DNA from: Datnioides undecimradiatus
Taxonomy: Eukaryota; Chordata; Actinopteri; Lobotiformes; Datnioididae
Length of the DNA: 64,000 bases
Direction: 5' to 3'
NCBI GenBank assembly: GCA_008933995.1
Contig: WARS01000027.1
Location: forward strand, 744,001 to 808,000
Shown here: in pieces, positions 46,561 to 58,129 of the stretch
Numbering within the stretch: the stretch's first letter is position 1
How the letters are laid out: the number at the start of each line of letters is the position of its first letter
The notes under the pieces: model-generated
The model's database searches: none
What the model was told of the DNA's origin: nothing
The model's input: the letters and a program-made list of their open reading frames with translations, nothing else
Program-made: the position numbers and the translations under genes

Positions 46561-48029
46561 AGAAGAAGAAAAGGACTGAACGCGGAACAAAGAATAAAAA
46601 AAATAAAATAAAACTCTGCAGGGAAACGATGAGTAAGAAGAAGCAGCGCTAAGAGCTCAGGTAGGACTCGGATATAGACTTGCTAACGCTTCGCTGTCAG
46701 ACCCGAAAGCTTTTTGATAGCTTTCCAAACCTCCATCTGTGCCACAGGCATCGTCTTAACAGTAGCTTGTGTGGTGTGTGTGCGTGTGAAGTCAGAGGAG
46801 CCAACAGTATTGATCAGGCTCCATCGATTCCCAATGTGAAGTCCAAACAGTGTACAAGAGTGCGCTTGTTGCCCACATCTGTGTTGGTTCTTGTGTTCGA
46901 GTATGTGCGACCGCGAGTGCGCACGCAATCTGCCCTCAGAAGCTCAACGATCCATCCTGCCTGTGCTCCAGCCTCAAAATGTGACGGCGCAGAAGTTTCC
47001 TGGAACGAAATCATTCATTTTATTCATTATTCATTTTGTTCATTTTATTATTATTATCATTATTTAAAAAAAATATGTGTCCGCGGTGCCAGAAAGGATC
47101 ATTCATAATGTGTTTAGAGCCAAAAAGAGCAGCGCAGAAAGGCAAATACAAGTTGTTTGTGAAGACAACCGGATGGGAAAATTCACAGAGAGAACAAAAG
47201 AAACACAATCTGATAGTTTTGAAGTGAAGAAATGCCTTTTAATACTCGTGCCAGAAATAGAAATATATATAAAAAGGAAAACAGGAGAGAAAGTAGAAGA
47301 TTGACACGTTTGAGTTGACATAATCGTCGTCGTCTTGCTGGCAGAGATCTCAGTGTTTAGACTGGCACGAGTGACGCTTCAGAGGTCTCTTTTTCCTTTT
47401 TACGCCTTTTTTACTCTCACTGCTTCTCACTTCTGAGACACAGCTTGTAGATTTTTCCTTTTATATCTATTTATTTATTTATATATTCCTTCTTTTTTTT
47501 GGTGTTTTTAACTTTTAAATCTTTCGTTTGAGCGGAGACGTTCTCAGGGTAATGAAATTACAAACCGCCGCTCTTGCAGAGACACTTCAGCAGCATCAAA
47601 ATCAGCGTTTAGCTAAATGAATCTTAACGTTAACGTAGCTCATCTCTGATTGGACGTGCAGCTGAATGGTTAGTTTGTCTCCGGGGCCCCCCCCCCCCAG
47701 GCCCTCGCATACCACCGAGCACCCGCTAATCCACCTGACAGCTTTGACAAGCACGGCGTTATTTATAGAGTCGAAACAGCAGCTATGCTATGTTTTTAGT
47801 GAGATGGAAAGAGAGGCGGCGGCGGCGGCGTGAATGTACAGCAGAGTTTGACCTGCCTTACAGGTAGCTGACCCTCTCCTTGGTTTGTTACCGCGCCGCT
47901 GAGATAGCATTCACTTGATGTCTAATTACATAACCTCCACCCCACACACACACACACAGCCCGCTTGTCGCAGACGCGGTCACCCCGTGTGTGTGTTTGC
48001 GTGCGCGTCTCTCATACGCTGTCGTCACC
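46561..48029. other. Non-coding sequence, nothing recognised
   Basis: Includes an A-rich stretch (46595-46612), TATTATTATC and TTTATTTATTTATATA runs, a C run (47690-47698), a (GGC)5 run (47815-47830) and a short CA run (47944-47958). The 142-codon frame at 46680-47108 has no domain I recognise. Confidence 0.4.
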
Positions 48030-48176
48030 TGGAGCAAATAATATAACGGCTTTTTGAATTTACATTTCCATACAGCACCTGTAGCGCTGCACTTCACCGC
48101 TGTAATTGAATCAGCCGGCGGAATACACAAAACCCAGACCGAGGCCAAGAGACTCATCAGAGAGCGCTAATAATCG
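48030..48176. promoter_or_regulatory. Candidate conserved non-coding block
   Basis: GCAAATAATATAACGGC, TTGAATTTACATTTCC, GCTGTAATTGAATCAGCC and GAGCGCTAATAATCGCC in non-repetitive sequence, ending at a CTC repeat. Confidence 0.35.
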
Positions 48177-48199
48177 CCTCCTCCTCCTCCTCCTCCTCC
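48177..48199. repeat. (CTC)n trinucleotide repeat
   Basis: Seven to eight CTC units. Confidence 0.97.
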
Positions 48200-48245
48200 G
48201 CTGCTCGATAAGAGCATTTTGTTTTGTTCGGCAGACGCGGCAACA

Positions 48246-48263
48246 GAGAGAGAGAGAGAGAGA
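48246..48263. repeat. (GA)9 microsatellite
   Basis: Pure GA run. Confidence 0.95.
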
Positions 48264-49069
48264 CGGTGCGGGAGGAGGGGGAGCGCTGATGTGTTTCGTT
48301 CTAGTCAAGGCCAGTGGGTTGTGATGGCGGCGCGGGGCAAAGCAGAGTACGGTCCTGTTTCCTGTCACCGGCAGAAGAAGAGCCGCCTCCCGCTTTCCTT
48401 CCACCTCTGGCTCCGGTTCATCCTGATTCATTTGAAAGTGGCTTGGCTGCAGGGCCGTGTCTGTGGCAGCAGCAGGTCTGGATGCTGGTTGGCTGGATCT
48501 CAGACCTCTGACTGCACGTTGAGCAGATCAGTCGCATCTCTTTCTGTTCCTCGTGGCTAAGAAGGTAAAACGGTCCAAGACAAAAACAAAACATTTTCCC
48601 TTTTTTTTATCTCACACGCTCACCTCATGACTCGCCAAAACACCTGTGGGTTCCCTGAGCCCACATCTCTGCAGCAGCTACCCATCATTTTAACTCAACT
48701 GCATCGTTTCGGCGAGAGCCGTCCAAGAACCAAAGAGGTTCAGCGGCAAAATCTCACATTTTTGAAGATATAATCAGAAAAATTGCAGTTTTCTGCTTCA
48801 TAACTGAAAAACCTAAAACAATAAATTCATGGTTAAGTTTCTCTTGATCAGCTGGTCACAGGTCGTGTCAGCTCAGCAATGTCACCTGCACCAGGATAAG
48901 CAACACTTCCCTGATTCAGCTCCAGACTGGAAAACCAGGAATGTGTGACCTGGGAGACAATGAGTTTGAGATCATCCATGAATATAACTACACTGTTGAG
49001 TACAATGAGTTGATACTGATGTTCAAACTCTCATAAGTTTGGCAGCTTGGGGAAGTGTACTTCTGATTG
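48264..49069. other. Non-coding sequence, nothing recognised
   Basis: Mixed sequence. The two overlapping frames at 48111-48560 are arginine/serine-rich readings of the simple repeats. No feature supported. Confidence 0.35.
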
Positions 49070-49165
49070 ATTGACGAGAAGATTGATGCCACTCTTATAT
49101 GAAACCTCTTGGCTTAGCATAGCTTAGCTTAGCTTAGCATAGGGATTGGAAACTGAGGGAAACTG
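49070..49165 (-). repeat. 'GCTAAGCTAA' dispersed repeat, opposite orientation
   Basis: GACGAGAAGATTGATGCCAC, TCTTATATGAAACC, then a GCTTAGCATAGCTTAGCTTA array (49111-49141) and GATTGGAAACTGAGGGAAAC. Reverse complement sense of the copy at 11215. This copy keeps the 'gagaagattgatgccactc' end that the other lacks. Confidence 0.7.
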
Positions 49166-52019
49166 CAGTGTTTTTCTTTAGCACATCAGTCATTTGATCT
49201 CTTAGATTCATTACTGCAGTATAATAAATGCAGCTAAATGCATTTTTATGGTAACTCGATTCAGTCTGCCTTTTCTGTAACTTAGTTGGGGCGCGCAGCA
49301 AAGTATCTGGGAGTCTGACACTCAGACTGTTCGACCATCTCCACAAAACCTGCACGATAATTCAGCCTGAAGTGACTTCGTGACACGTTCTGTCACAAAC
49401 TCATATCACCCTAAAAAGGGGCAGACGGATCCTAAAATAGGTGTGTGCCACAGAGCTGAGATCTGCCGGCAAGTCGCGGATCTCATGATTTCGTCTTCAC
49501 AGTCCCAGAATAGACGAGGGATGAGGTCAGGCTGCGTGGAAAGAACCCCGGGGGGGTAGAAACTGTCATGTATTTACATTCAAAGATGGTTTTGTCCCTT
49601 GTGCACTGATAAAGTTCAGTTTCGTCCCACCCGGCTGGTCTGAGCGTTGCCGAAAACTGTCCTTTTCCCCCCTCCCCTGAAGAACGGCGGGCCTGTCTTC
49701 GTCTTCGCTGCGCGGGTTGCGTAATGTCTGTTGTTATTTCTGTTACTTTGTCCACCCGCTGTAGTTGTTTACAACGCTTGTTTTCATTTATGTTGCCACA
49801 TCAAAAGCGTTGCAAATCTCGATTATTTACCAGCGGCATCTCCTAACTCATATTTCACGGGCCTCCCACTGCTTATCCAACCAAGTGAACTCCGCATCAT
49901 TCACCCTCAGCATGTGGTGGATGTGAAATGTAGAAACGCGTTCAGCGGCGTTATTAATAACAGCTGTTTGTGAAGACGAAGAGGCAAAATGCAAAACGGG
50001 AGGCTGGATTGAAATGTAAAGGGAAACGGCTCAATCAGCTGGGACCTACCAAGACTTTAAGATGTTTTGCGACCGGATTGATTGGTCTGTTGATCTGTAT
50101 TAATGTGGAATGATTAGATGGTGGGAGTCCTGGTGATTGGGAGGATCTTGCAGGGTTTGTTGGTGATCATCGAGGCTTATTATCGCCGAATTTGCAGAAA
50201 CTCTCTACGTAAATGGTGATTCAGCTAATTTTAGGTCTAATTTATCAATAAGTTAAGGTAATGATTAAAACTGCACATCTAGACCAGTTAAAATCAGTTT
50301 AAAATGTCTTTGAAAGCAAGTGCGGTAAGTGCAGAAACCAGTGTTTTTTTGAATATTAACACATGCCAGAGCCTAAAGGACAGTCAAGTTCTGGATATTA
50401 TATCATGATCTGGCACAAGTGTCCTTTACCCACTTCCTGCTTCCTATTTCCTTCTTTATACTTGTCATTAGTCATCAAAAATGTGTGAATATTGTGCAAA
50501 TGCACCAACAGTCAACCCTACAATATTCTTACAACGCTGTATTTAAGGTATTTGGTCACCCAAATCGCCCAGACCCAATCAGACTGCCTGATTATCACTG
50601 ATTTTGACTATTATTACATTAATAATGTCACTTTATCGCCCAGTGCTAAATTGCTGGCATGCTACACGTTTAGATATCATCAGTGTATATATGAGGGGTT
50701 TTCTATATGTCCTTGTTACCCCAGTAGCCTCTTCTTCTCTTTGTTTGGATGTTCTGTACCGTTCGCCTACAGTACCGGTGCCATGTCAGTCCGAGAGATA
50801 ATATGAGATGACAGCCGCAACCCAGCACAACCCCAGTATATACAGGAAGGCACCGAGGGGGACAGCGCAAACCCAACACACACATCCCCGGTCTTATCCC
50901 ATCGTTTCCAATCCATCAGTAAACAGAAAACAATCAAATGACAGGTCCTGGAGTGATCAAGGTTCAGCGGCAACTCCAAATAACCCCCCTACTCCCTTCA
51001 AACAAGCATCACGACTGTGAGTGTGTGTCGCCTCGCTCCGTGGCCTGCAGCACCGCGCACGGCTTTCCAGGAAACAACAGAAAAATGCACTTTATTGTTC
51101 TCGTCTTTCTGTGTTTTATTCAGTTTTGGGCCCTAATTTTGTTTTTTTTTTGGGGGGGGAAGGACAAACGCGGAAAGGTCAGTGAAAAGAAACTTGTTGC
51201 CTCGCAAAGTAAATGCGATTATATTCACGCGATGTGTACTGTAATCGGTGTGTAATCAGACAAACGGCATCATATCCGTCACACTGACACTGACTCAGCC
51301 TGACTCAGTTCTGCTTCGTTCACTCAGTCAGTCATCATGACCTCAGTCTGATCGTCCACACGTGCATTTGCAGTTCTCAAAAAGTAGGCGTGTTTGGTTT
51401 AATGCAGCTGAAATGTTAAATAAACTGTTCCCGGCGATGTGTCCTGTCGTCGCACGTCAAGAGGGCGAATTCTTCTGTTTGGAAATCATCCACCCGGCCA
51501 CCAGTGTCAACACGCTGTGCACTGGGTGCCTGCCAGCCCCAGCAGTGCTGCACTGTGGCCGACCGTGGCCACTGACCTGCCTCGCAGGCAACCGGTCTTG
51601 TTGGGTTCAGACTTAGTGTGGCATTACTGTTATTTACTGTCTTTGAATTTGCTGTTCTCTCTTCTGTTCGGTGACAGTACTGTCAAGTCTGTGTTTTGGA
51701 TGTCCACAAGACACAAGAGCTCTGATCCTGAGGCGAAGTTTAGTTTGAAAGAAGTTGAGTTTTGGATTAATCTAGTTGTCTGTAGCTGTAGTGTGAATCC
51801 ATAAAGCATGTCAAACAATTCATACTTCTCTTGCTTGACACAAAAACACTAATGACGTGCACTGGTACACTATATTTCTACACTAATAAAGTTTTGGACG
51901 TGTTTCCTTAAAGGCTAAAGGCCACGGTTGCAACATGTCTTATCCACTAATTGGGAAATACCACTGGTGTCAGTTTAATTAGTACCCCTGCTAAAGTCTG
52001 CGTCCTGGAACGTGCCAAA
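49166..52019. other. Non-coding, a few possible conserved patches
   Basis: No gene is supported. 49850-49980 (GCGTTATTAATAACAGC, GCATCATTCACC) and 51900-52000 (CACTAATTGGGAAATACC, GTTTAATTAGTACC) have AT-rich non-repetitive texture. A G/T homopolymer junction lies at 51141-51159 and a G run at 49550-49556. Confidence 0.35.
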
Positions 52020-52420
52020 AGGCAGTTTAAACTCAGGAACATCCTCGATCGGTAGACGCTGTATTGCTAAAAGTATGAAGAAACACTTTTGGTTTGTCCT
52101 CGACCCCCAACTATTCCAATTAAAATATCAGGGTGGTATTTCAGACAATGCTGCACTTCCAACTTGGTTTCAGCAGCACCCCCCCCCAAGAGCAAATAAA
52201 TGGTGTGCCCCAGTTTGGTTTGAAAGAACTTGATTGGCCTGCAGACAGCTCACTGTTTTCACTATAATCCATCCAAAGGCCCTGGGATCGACTGGGGAAA
52301 CCACCAGCTCACGTTGGGCCACATCAACATCCTCAGTTCCCGTTAGAATTGAAGCTGTTACAGGAGCACGTGGATGCCCATGGTTTGTGATGGAGCCCCA
52401 GAGAAATGGGATTTAGATTT
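52020..52420 (+). pseudogene. Tc1/mariner transposase relic (3' part)
   Basis: Recognisable pieces of a Tc1-like (Tdr2-like) fish transposase occur in order on the plus strand. CAGACAATGCTGCACTTCCA plus ACTTGG (52142-52167) is the 'DNAxLPT(L/W)' segment. TGTGCCCCAGT (52204-52214) is the 'CAPV' segment that follows the second catalytic Asp. GAAAGAACTTGATTGGCCTG (52222-52241) is the '(E)DWPA' segment. GAAGCTGTTACAGGAGCA and GGATGCCCATGGTTTGTGAT come from the C-terminal end. In the reading frame the residue before CAPV is no longer Asp, stops follow soon after, and spacer regions have drifted, so the copy is dead. Terminal inverted repeats were not found. Type determined from memory of the family's nucleotide sequence. 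Confidence 0.82.
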
Positions 52421-52495
52421 TTGGTTCGGCTTTGACGGAGAAATGTTCATTTTATGGCAGCTGAATGAAAATAGACCTCCTTTATGTGGATTGTG

Positions 52496-52671
52496 CAGAG
52501 ATTTTGCGTTGCCATGACCGTGCAAAGGTGCTCAGAAGGCTGCGTTCTTAAACAAATACTCTTCTTCCAACTTTCTTATGCCAATACATTGAAAAACAGA
52601 TTGCATATAAGCTAACGCCAATGTCTGCAATAGGAGAATATGCTAATATCACTATACATCGGTCTCTAGCT
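52496..52671 (+). repeat. Dispersed repeat, copy 3 of 3
   Basis: CCATGACCGTGCAAAGGTGC, then TCAGAAGGCTGCGTTCTTAA, and later AGGAGAATATGCTAATATCA and ATCGGTCTCTAGC. More diverged than the copies at 10895 and 35316, but it keeps both the core and the 'atcggtctctagc' end. It follows the Tc1 relic by about 75 bases. Confidence 0.7.
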
Positions 52672-52994
52672 TTGGAAACTTGAATCTTTGGTGTCTTGTA
52701 GAGGTTTAACTTTCAGGGGTCCACGTGATTTTAGCCTCACGGTGCCCTCTAACAGTGCGTCAACCTGGCTTTGCCTGGAAATGATAATAATAAACCCAAA
52801 AACTCAATTAAACCGGCGGTGCTTCTATACCGCACGCACATTCCCACACACTGCTCTCCTTTACACTCAATTCCCTGTGCTACCAGTCAAATAATTCCAC
52901 TCTCATTATACAGGAACAACAGTTTTTAAGGAGCAAACCTTGATGAAATTATTATTACGACTCATAATTGGATGAGGAATGAATGGTTCTTGGA
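52672..52994. other. Non-coding, AT-rich end possibly conserved
   Basis: 52930-52990 (GATGAAATTATTATTACGAC, TCATAATTGGATGAGG) has homeodomain-type words and may belong to the next block. The rest is unassigned. Confidence 0.3.
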
Positions 52995-53152
52995 AATGCG
53001 ATGGCCAAAATGCATCCCTCGCCGCTTTCTCTCCTGCTACTCTCTCCCACCCTTCCATTACCTCCATCACCCCACTCCCCTTCTCTCTCTCACTCTCTCA
53101 CCCGCCCACCGACGCTCTCCCTCCCACCTCCCGCCACCTCCTCCAAGCATTA
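52995..53152. other. Polypyrimidine tract
   Basis: Nearly pure C/T on the plus strand from about 53020 to 53148, rich in CTCTCTC and CCCACC. It lies directly against a candidate regulatory element, the same arrangement as at 37.2/37.5 kb and 58.4/58.5 kb. Confidence 0.75.
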
Positions 53153-53330
53153 GATGAGTGTGGTGGTCTAATTGCTTTCTTCAGGGAGAGAATTAGCATG
53201 AGCTGTCCTGAGTGCTCCGGTCTAATGCATAAAGAACAGGCAGCAAAGGGCCCAAAAATGGGGGCCGGGGAATCGCAGACACTTCCTCCATTAGCCAATC
53301 AGTCACACTCCAAGGGCTGGGGGTGTGTGT
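53153..53330. promoter_or_regulatory. Candidate conserved non-coding element
   Basis: CTAATT (53168-53173) and AATTAG (53191-53196) form an inverted pair around TCTTCAGGG. GGTCTAATGCATAAAGAAC and CCATTAGCCAATCAGTC follow. Non-repetitive. Confidence 0.42.
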
Positions 53331-53379
53331 GTGGGGGGGCTGGTCGGGGTGACCAAGAACTGCATCAAGTGGTCATACT

Positions 53380-53660
53380 TTAATAGGCGAACAAACCGAA
53401 ATCTGCATACCGCCGGGCTCACATTTTGCATGTCACCAGTCGTGTTTAGCGGGTGACTTGCGGCATCAGAAGCCGCATGCCGATGGTCGCGTCTAATAGG
53501 CAGCTTAGCGAAATCTACATATTGATGGTCTCAGTTAATGGCGGCCTAAATCTGCATGTTCAGCTTCTTCAGCTGTAATAGACTCAACAAATGCGACTGA
53601 AGCTGTAAGACCAAACCGAAGGCGGGGAGTTTATCTGCTTTACGTCGGCCCCAATTCCAT
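53380..53660. promoter_or_regulatory. Candidate conserved block (weak)
   Basis: CTTTAATAGGCG, GCATGTCACCAG, GTCTAATAGGCAGC, AGTTAATGGCGGCC. The phrase 'aaatct(g/a)cat' recurs at 53400, 53513 and 53550, suggesting a weak internal periodicity of roughly 40-110 bases. Confidence 0.28.
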
Positions 53661-54531
53661 CTGATCTTCCACTGCGCTGGTTAAGGTCAGCCAAACTTTA
53701 GCTGTAATTACACTTTTGCTGTTGTTTCTCTCTGAAAGACCGCTTTCTTCTTCTTTTTCATCATTTCATCTCTTCAAATATCGAGGTTTTGTAGACTTGG
53801 GCACCAGTAAGAGCCTTTAATATGGGTCATCCACAAGCTGAATCGCACTGCTGTCACAATAAAAATGTTCTTTCTCTCTTTTTTTTGTGTAGTTTTACTT
53901 TTTATTGCTTCTCAAAAGAGAGAAAGAAAAGCATAATAACAATAAAACTACTCAACGACTACCAAAGTGACAGCATCAACTAGGGGCCAATAACTGCTCT
54001 TAACGCCACGAGTGTTCCTGGAGTTTTTATGTGTTTGTAAAAAGGAGATAAATAGAAGAAATGGACGAAATGCTATAAAAACACAGTCGCACGGTCTGAA
54101 AACTCTTCAGACTACCTGCGCCAGTGAAGTGGGTGTAGTTGTTTCAGAAAACCCTGAATTAGCCCCTCTCTTCTCTGCTCCTTTAAAGCCCCAGAAACTG
54201 TTCCTGATGTGAAAACAGCACCGCGGCCATTATCCATTTTCTTCCTTTTTAGCCTTTTTAGTCGTCGCTGGTGCTGACTTTGTTTTGCATCTCACTTTTC
54301 CCTCAATTACCACAACCAACAAACTCTCAGCAGGGCCTTAAAGCGAAGTGAAGTTGCGTTGAAGTCCTACAAAGACGAAATCACGAAATGTGTAATCTTA
54401 ATTATTCTATTTCAATTAAGGAGTGGCTTAATATTTGTATTTCCATGCAAAACAATAGCAGTTTCACTCTCACCTCCATATTTTCTTTGTCACTCTCTTC
54501 TTCTGCGACGCTTGGCAAACAAACGGCTTAG
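53661..54531. other. Non-coding sequence, nothing recognised
   Basis: Mixed sequence, T/C-rich around 53730-53790 and 53870-53890. No assigned feature. Confidence 0.35.
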
Positions 54532-54602
54532 AGGTGCATTATCGCCACCAACTGTCGCTCATGTGAGAGCCCAGATTAGCCGCCGAGCCTGCCCTGAATA
54601 TA
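54532..54602 (+). repeat. Dispersed element, copy B (first copy at 3974-4131)
   Basis: AGGTGCATTATCGCCACCAA plus CTGT, TCATGTGAGA, and GCCTGCCCTGAATATA, all shared with copy A in the same order and orientation. Copy B lacks copy A's middle extension and so represents the shorter, probably ancestral form. Confidence 0.65.
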
Positions 54603-54838
54603 GAGCAGAAACGCCGCCGCGCCGTTAAACACCCGTGACTGCACATCATACGCCGCCACGCCGTGATGCGGCAGCACGGATTAACGATGATTGAGATATA
54701 AACTCAAACGTAACTTTTACTCTTTGTCGTTCTTTCCGGTGCGTCGAGCTCGTATGTGTCAGCTGTGTTAAGTGGCGTCATATTGTCCTGAAATTCCCAG
54801 ATTAGATTAAGTGTCCCAGTCTGCAGCTGTGTGCTCGA
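54603..54838. other. CpG-rich then mixed spacer
   Basis: 54610-54680 is CpG-rich (ACGCCGCCGCGCCG, ACGCCGCCACGCCG). The 21-base word at 54659-54679 recurs nearly exactly at 55581-55602. Confidence 0.35.
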
Positions 54839-54878
54839 TTGTGTGTGTGTGTATATATATAAATATATATGTGTGTGT
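54839..54878. repeat. Compound (TG)/(TA) microsatellite
   Basis: GT run, then TATATATATAAATATATAT, then GT run. Confidence 0.97.
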
Positions 54879-55074
54879 TTTTGTGACATACCGGCTGACA
54901 GCTGAGGGTGAGCGCTAGCAAGGACACTGGTAGTCCAAAGAGTATAGAGCTGTTTGTTTTTAATAACATGCCAGAACAGAGGGATGTACCGAGGGGGAGG
55001 GAGCATGAAGGGAAGATAAATAACTTCAGTATACACAACATCCTTCCTCCACCCTTCCTCCATCATGCCTAACA
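54879..55074. other. Spacer, nothing recognised
   Basis: Short mixed segment. Confidence 0.3.
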
Positions 55075-55275
55075 ACCGGACCTACCAACCCAGTGACTCA
55101 TGACACCAGCCCTTGCATTAAAATCATACTCGGATAGGAGGCAGACGTTGTTAAGCAAGCGTCCCGGAGTGGCATTTGGCCTTTGACGTTCGTTACACAT
55201 TATGGATTCTCCATCTGCCATCTGTCTTGTTAATTTCCGCTGCATGATGTCGAGCGAGTTCCCAGTCTGATTTAA
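55075..55275. promoter_or_regulatory. Candidate conserved non-coding element
   Basis: CCAGTGACTCATGACACC (AP-1-type TGACTCA at about 55093), TTGCATTAAAATCATACTCG, GTTGTTAAGCAAGC and CTTGTTAATTTCCGCTGC. Non-repetitive. Confidence 0.38.
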
Positions 55276-56940
55276 AAGAAGGGAGAAGGGAAAAAAAAAA
55301 AGGAAATCCAAGATGCCGTGTAGACGCCAGGAGCGATGCAAGAAAGAAAGATGAGTTGTAGCCAATCGCAGTGGATACAGATTGTTTGCCAGTTGGAGTC
55401 TGAAGCATCTGTGTCCAAGGTCGGGGTTCAACGCAGGGATGCATTCGTCCCTTTTAATTTATTCATTTATTATAGTGTTTTAAGGAACCATAAGACCGAA
55501 GAAACCAGGATGCAGGAAGCCCAGTTTAGCCCGATTCACCTGAAGTGGTCTTGGTATCCCAGGTGATGTCACGGGGGCGTCGCCGTGATGCAGCAGCACA
55601 GGTTGTACAGTGAGAAGTAGATGTGGTCAGTTTTCTATAAGACAGTAGCATAGCATACTAGCTAACTTTAGCCTTTTAAGCTAAACTGTAGTCAATTCAG
55701 CTGCACCTCCGTGCACCCGTGTAACCATGGATACACCCATGCCTTTCTCTCATTGGTCCTGCTCAGAAAGTAGAGCTGTAAACATTAAGATATCAAACAT
55801 GTTTGAAATCAGCTGTGTGAGTCATGAGGGTTTAAGATTTAATAAGCTCGGCTCAAACATCAGTATCGACCTCGGGACCGGACCTGGTTTCTACCCAGGT
55901 GGTCCGCAGGGGCGAATTAGCCACAAACCCCATAGTCCGAGCGAGGTTTTAGTTTGGGCTTTTAATTAAGTGGCCAAACTAACAGACATCTAAAATTCAA
56001 AGAGCCACCTAAAAAACCAAGGTCTCAACGTTTTCGTCTGCAGAGAGCCAGCGTTAGTCTTCTGGTACTTCAGCACAGACTGTCGAGGCTGGCCATCACA
56101 CGGGCGCTGCGTGCAGCAGACTGACATCAGCCTACGTCATTTCTGGGCATTGAGATCCTTGACTTTTGTCTTTTATTGCCATTTCATGCTGCTAACAAGA
56201 GGAACTGCCACGTGCAGCAACAAAAAGACAAAACATTTGCACGAGTAAAGCTTAAAGGGGGCGAGATGCGTCCACTGAGCGCGCACGCTTGGTTTATGCA
56301 TGCGATTTTACGTCCGCGTGCATATTTGTGCACCTGAGGCTCTCGGTTGTTTGGTTGTTGTCGAGCAGAGCCCGGGTCTAATTGAGCAGACGTCAGACTT
56401 TGATTAATATTGTTGATGAGTGCTGCCAGCAGGGGTGAAGACACAGAGAGGAAGAACTGTCAGACAAACACCCAGGTAACATCCTTCATTCCCCCCGCCT
56501 CCTCGCCACCTCTCTCCCCGCTCTGTACTCACAGGAAAGGATTCAGTGCCCCACTGGTTCACCGTTGATTACACCATTGTCTGCTCAGACTGCTGAGTCT
56601 GCTCCAAGTCTGCCACCGCCTAATATAGACTTTACCTTGAGAGAGATCGCAGTGTTGGCAGCCAGACTGTAAATGTGTTGGTGGGAACGCTCCCAGCAAG
56701 CGTCTGACGGACAGTGGCATAGAGGAGCTGGTTTCCCCTCGCCCACCACCCGTCTTCAAAACAAACTGTAATAGCTTCGCTTCACATGTAAGCTGTTCCA
56801 TCCTCATTTCCAGAGGAGAGTCCCAGGAGCGGGCCCTGTGTCAGCAGCATCTCCACGGGACATCCATGTGCCTGTTGCCCACTAAAGGGTCTACTGACTG
56901 ATCGTTTTCACTTCATTTTGCATGAACGTTGCTGCTCTAC
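55276..56940. other. Non-coding sequence, nothing recognised
   Basis: Poly-A (55291-55301). The short stretch 55650-55690 (TAGCATACTAGCTAACTTTA, GCCTTTTAAGC) may be a decayed GCTAAC-type repeat. 56230-56290 is CpG-bearing. No gene. Confidence 0.35.
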
Positions 56941-57190
56941 ATGCACGTTAAACATGCAAGTGTTTAATTAATAATGTAATTGCGATGCAAGTTGGTGACT
57001 TTAGCTAATGATCTCGCTAAATAACGACCTTCGTTTGTTCGTGTTCAATGACCCAATCAGGGGGAGGGATGCACCGTGGCTCCAAAGCTCCTACCCAGCC
57101 TGCAGAATATTCATGAAGACAGGAAATGCGCAAATATAACGAGTCCGTCCTGAAAGCGCTCGCCGATTAGCCCGCCGACCTTGCAACTGG
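56941..57190. promoter_or_regulatory. Candidate conserved non-coding element
   Basis: GTGTTTAATTAATAATGTAA, GCTAATGATCTCGCTAAATA, then AGAATATTCATGAAGACAGG and GCGCAAATATAACGAG. ATTAATTAAT-type and POU-like words over 250 non-repetitive bases. Confidence 0.38.
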
Positions 57191-57834
57191 CCAAAACGTC
57201 CACCCCCCAGGTCTCCGTTCCCTGGTAGCTGCCAGCAGCACGACCCGCCGGCCGAACAACTCAACGAGCTTGTCTGATTGACACAGGCGCCGTCACTTGG
57301 GTTCATTCTGGTTGTTTTGAGGCTCAAATTGAGTTTAGTTTGCTTCCTGTGATCCAAGACCGGACTCCTTCCCCGGTATCTATGGTTTGTGTTGAGCGCT
57401 TACCTCCTGCGCTTGCCTCCCACCTGAAGGCGTATCACAGCTGGTATTGTCCTTGTTTTGCTGTGCTCTGTTCACTCTGATACAGGTAAACGAAAAATAA
57501 CATGAATGTTGTGAATAAGATGCAGATATTAGCTAAAAAAAAATAAACAAATGAGGCCAAAGCAACTTGGGCCTTGGGTGATAATCGATATCTGCCCTTG
57601 TAGGCGGTTGATGGTTACGTTTCGCTTGCACCTCTTGACTTTTTTTGTCAGGAAACAACACATTTGTTTAAGTTTCGCACCGATAATCCAACCAGGAAAG
57701 TTTCATTTTCATCCAAACCTTTCCTTTTGACTTTACCTTTTGACTTTCCTCGACTTAAATCGCCACGGCCGCGGCGTCTTCGTCTTTTGCGGTCGAGCAT
57801 AATCCGCCCGTTTGTGTTTACCACGTTTTAATTT
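57191..57834. other. Non-coding sequence, nothing recognised
   Basis: A poly-A run at 57535-57543. 57700-57760 is T/C-rich. No motif cluster. Confidence 0.35.
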
Positions 57835-58030
57835 CAGCTGGGGTATCGGATACTTCTTTACCCGCGTTATCGCATCCATGTTAACAGTTATTATGGTTTC
57901 ATTCAGCGCTGGTCACTGCCGCTCTCAGAGTCACGCTGCTGTAATAACATTATTAATTGTAATTCCCTTTAATGTGACACTGAGGGCCTCTCTTTGGAAA
58001 GTGATTCCAGGGGGACTCGGCTAAGCTACT
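57835..58030. promoter_or_regulatory. Candidate conserved non-coding element
   Basis: CATGTTAACAG (57878-57888), GTTATTATGGTTTCATTC, GTAATAACATTATTAATTGT and CCCTTTAATGTGACAC in sequence with no repeat content, immediately before TG arrays. Confidence 0.4.
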
Positions 58031-58059
58031 CTGTGAGCATGTATGATGATTCATGCACG

Positions 58060-58114
58060 TGTGTGTGTGTGTGTGGCGTTGTGCACGTTAATGCATGTGT
58101 GTGTGTGTGTGTGT
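58060..58114. repeat. Two (GT)n runs
   Basis: GT runs at 58060-58075 and 58096-58114, separated by GGCGTTGTGCACGTTAATGC. Confidence 0.95.
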
Positions 58115-58129
58115 CATAGCTATCTTCAT

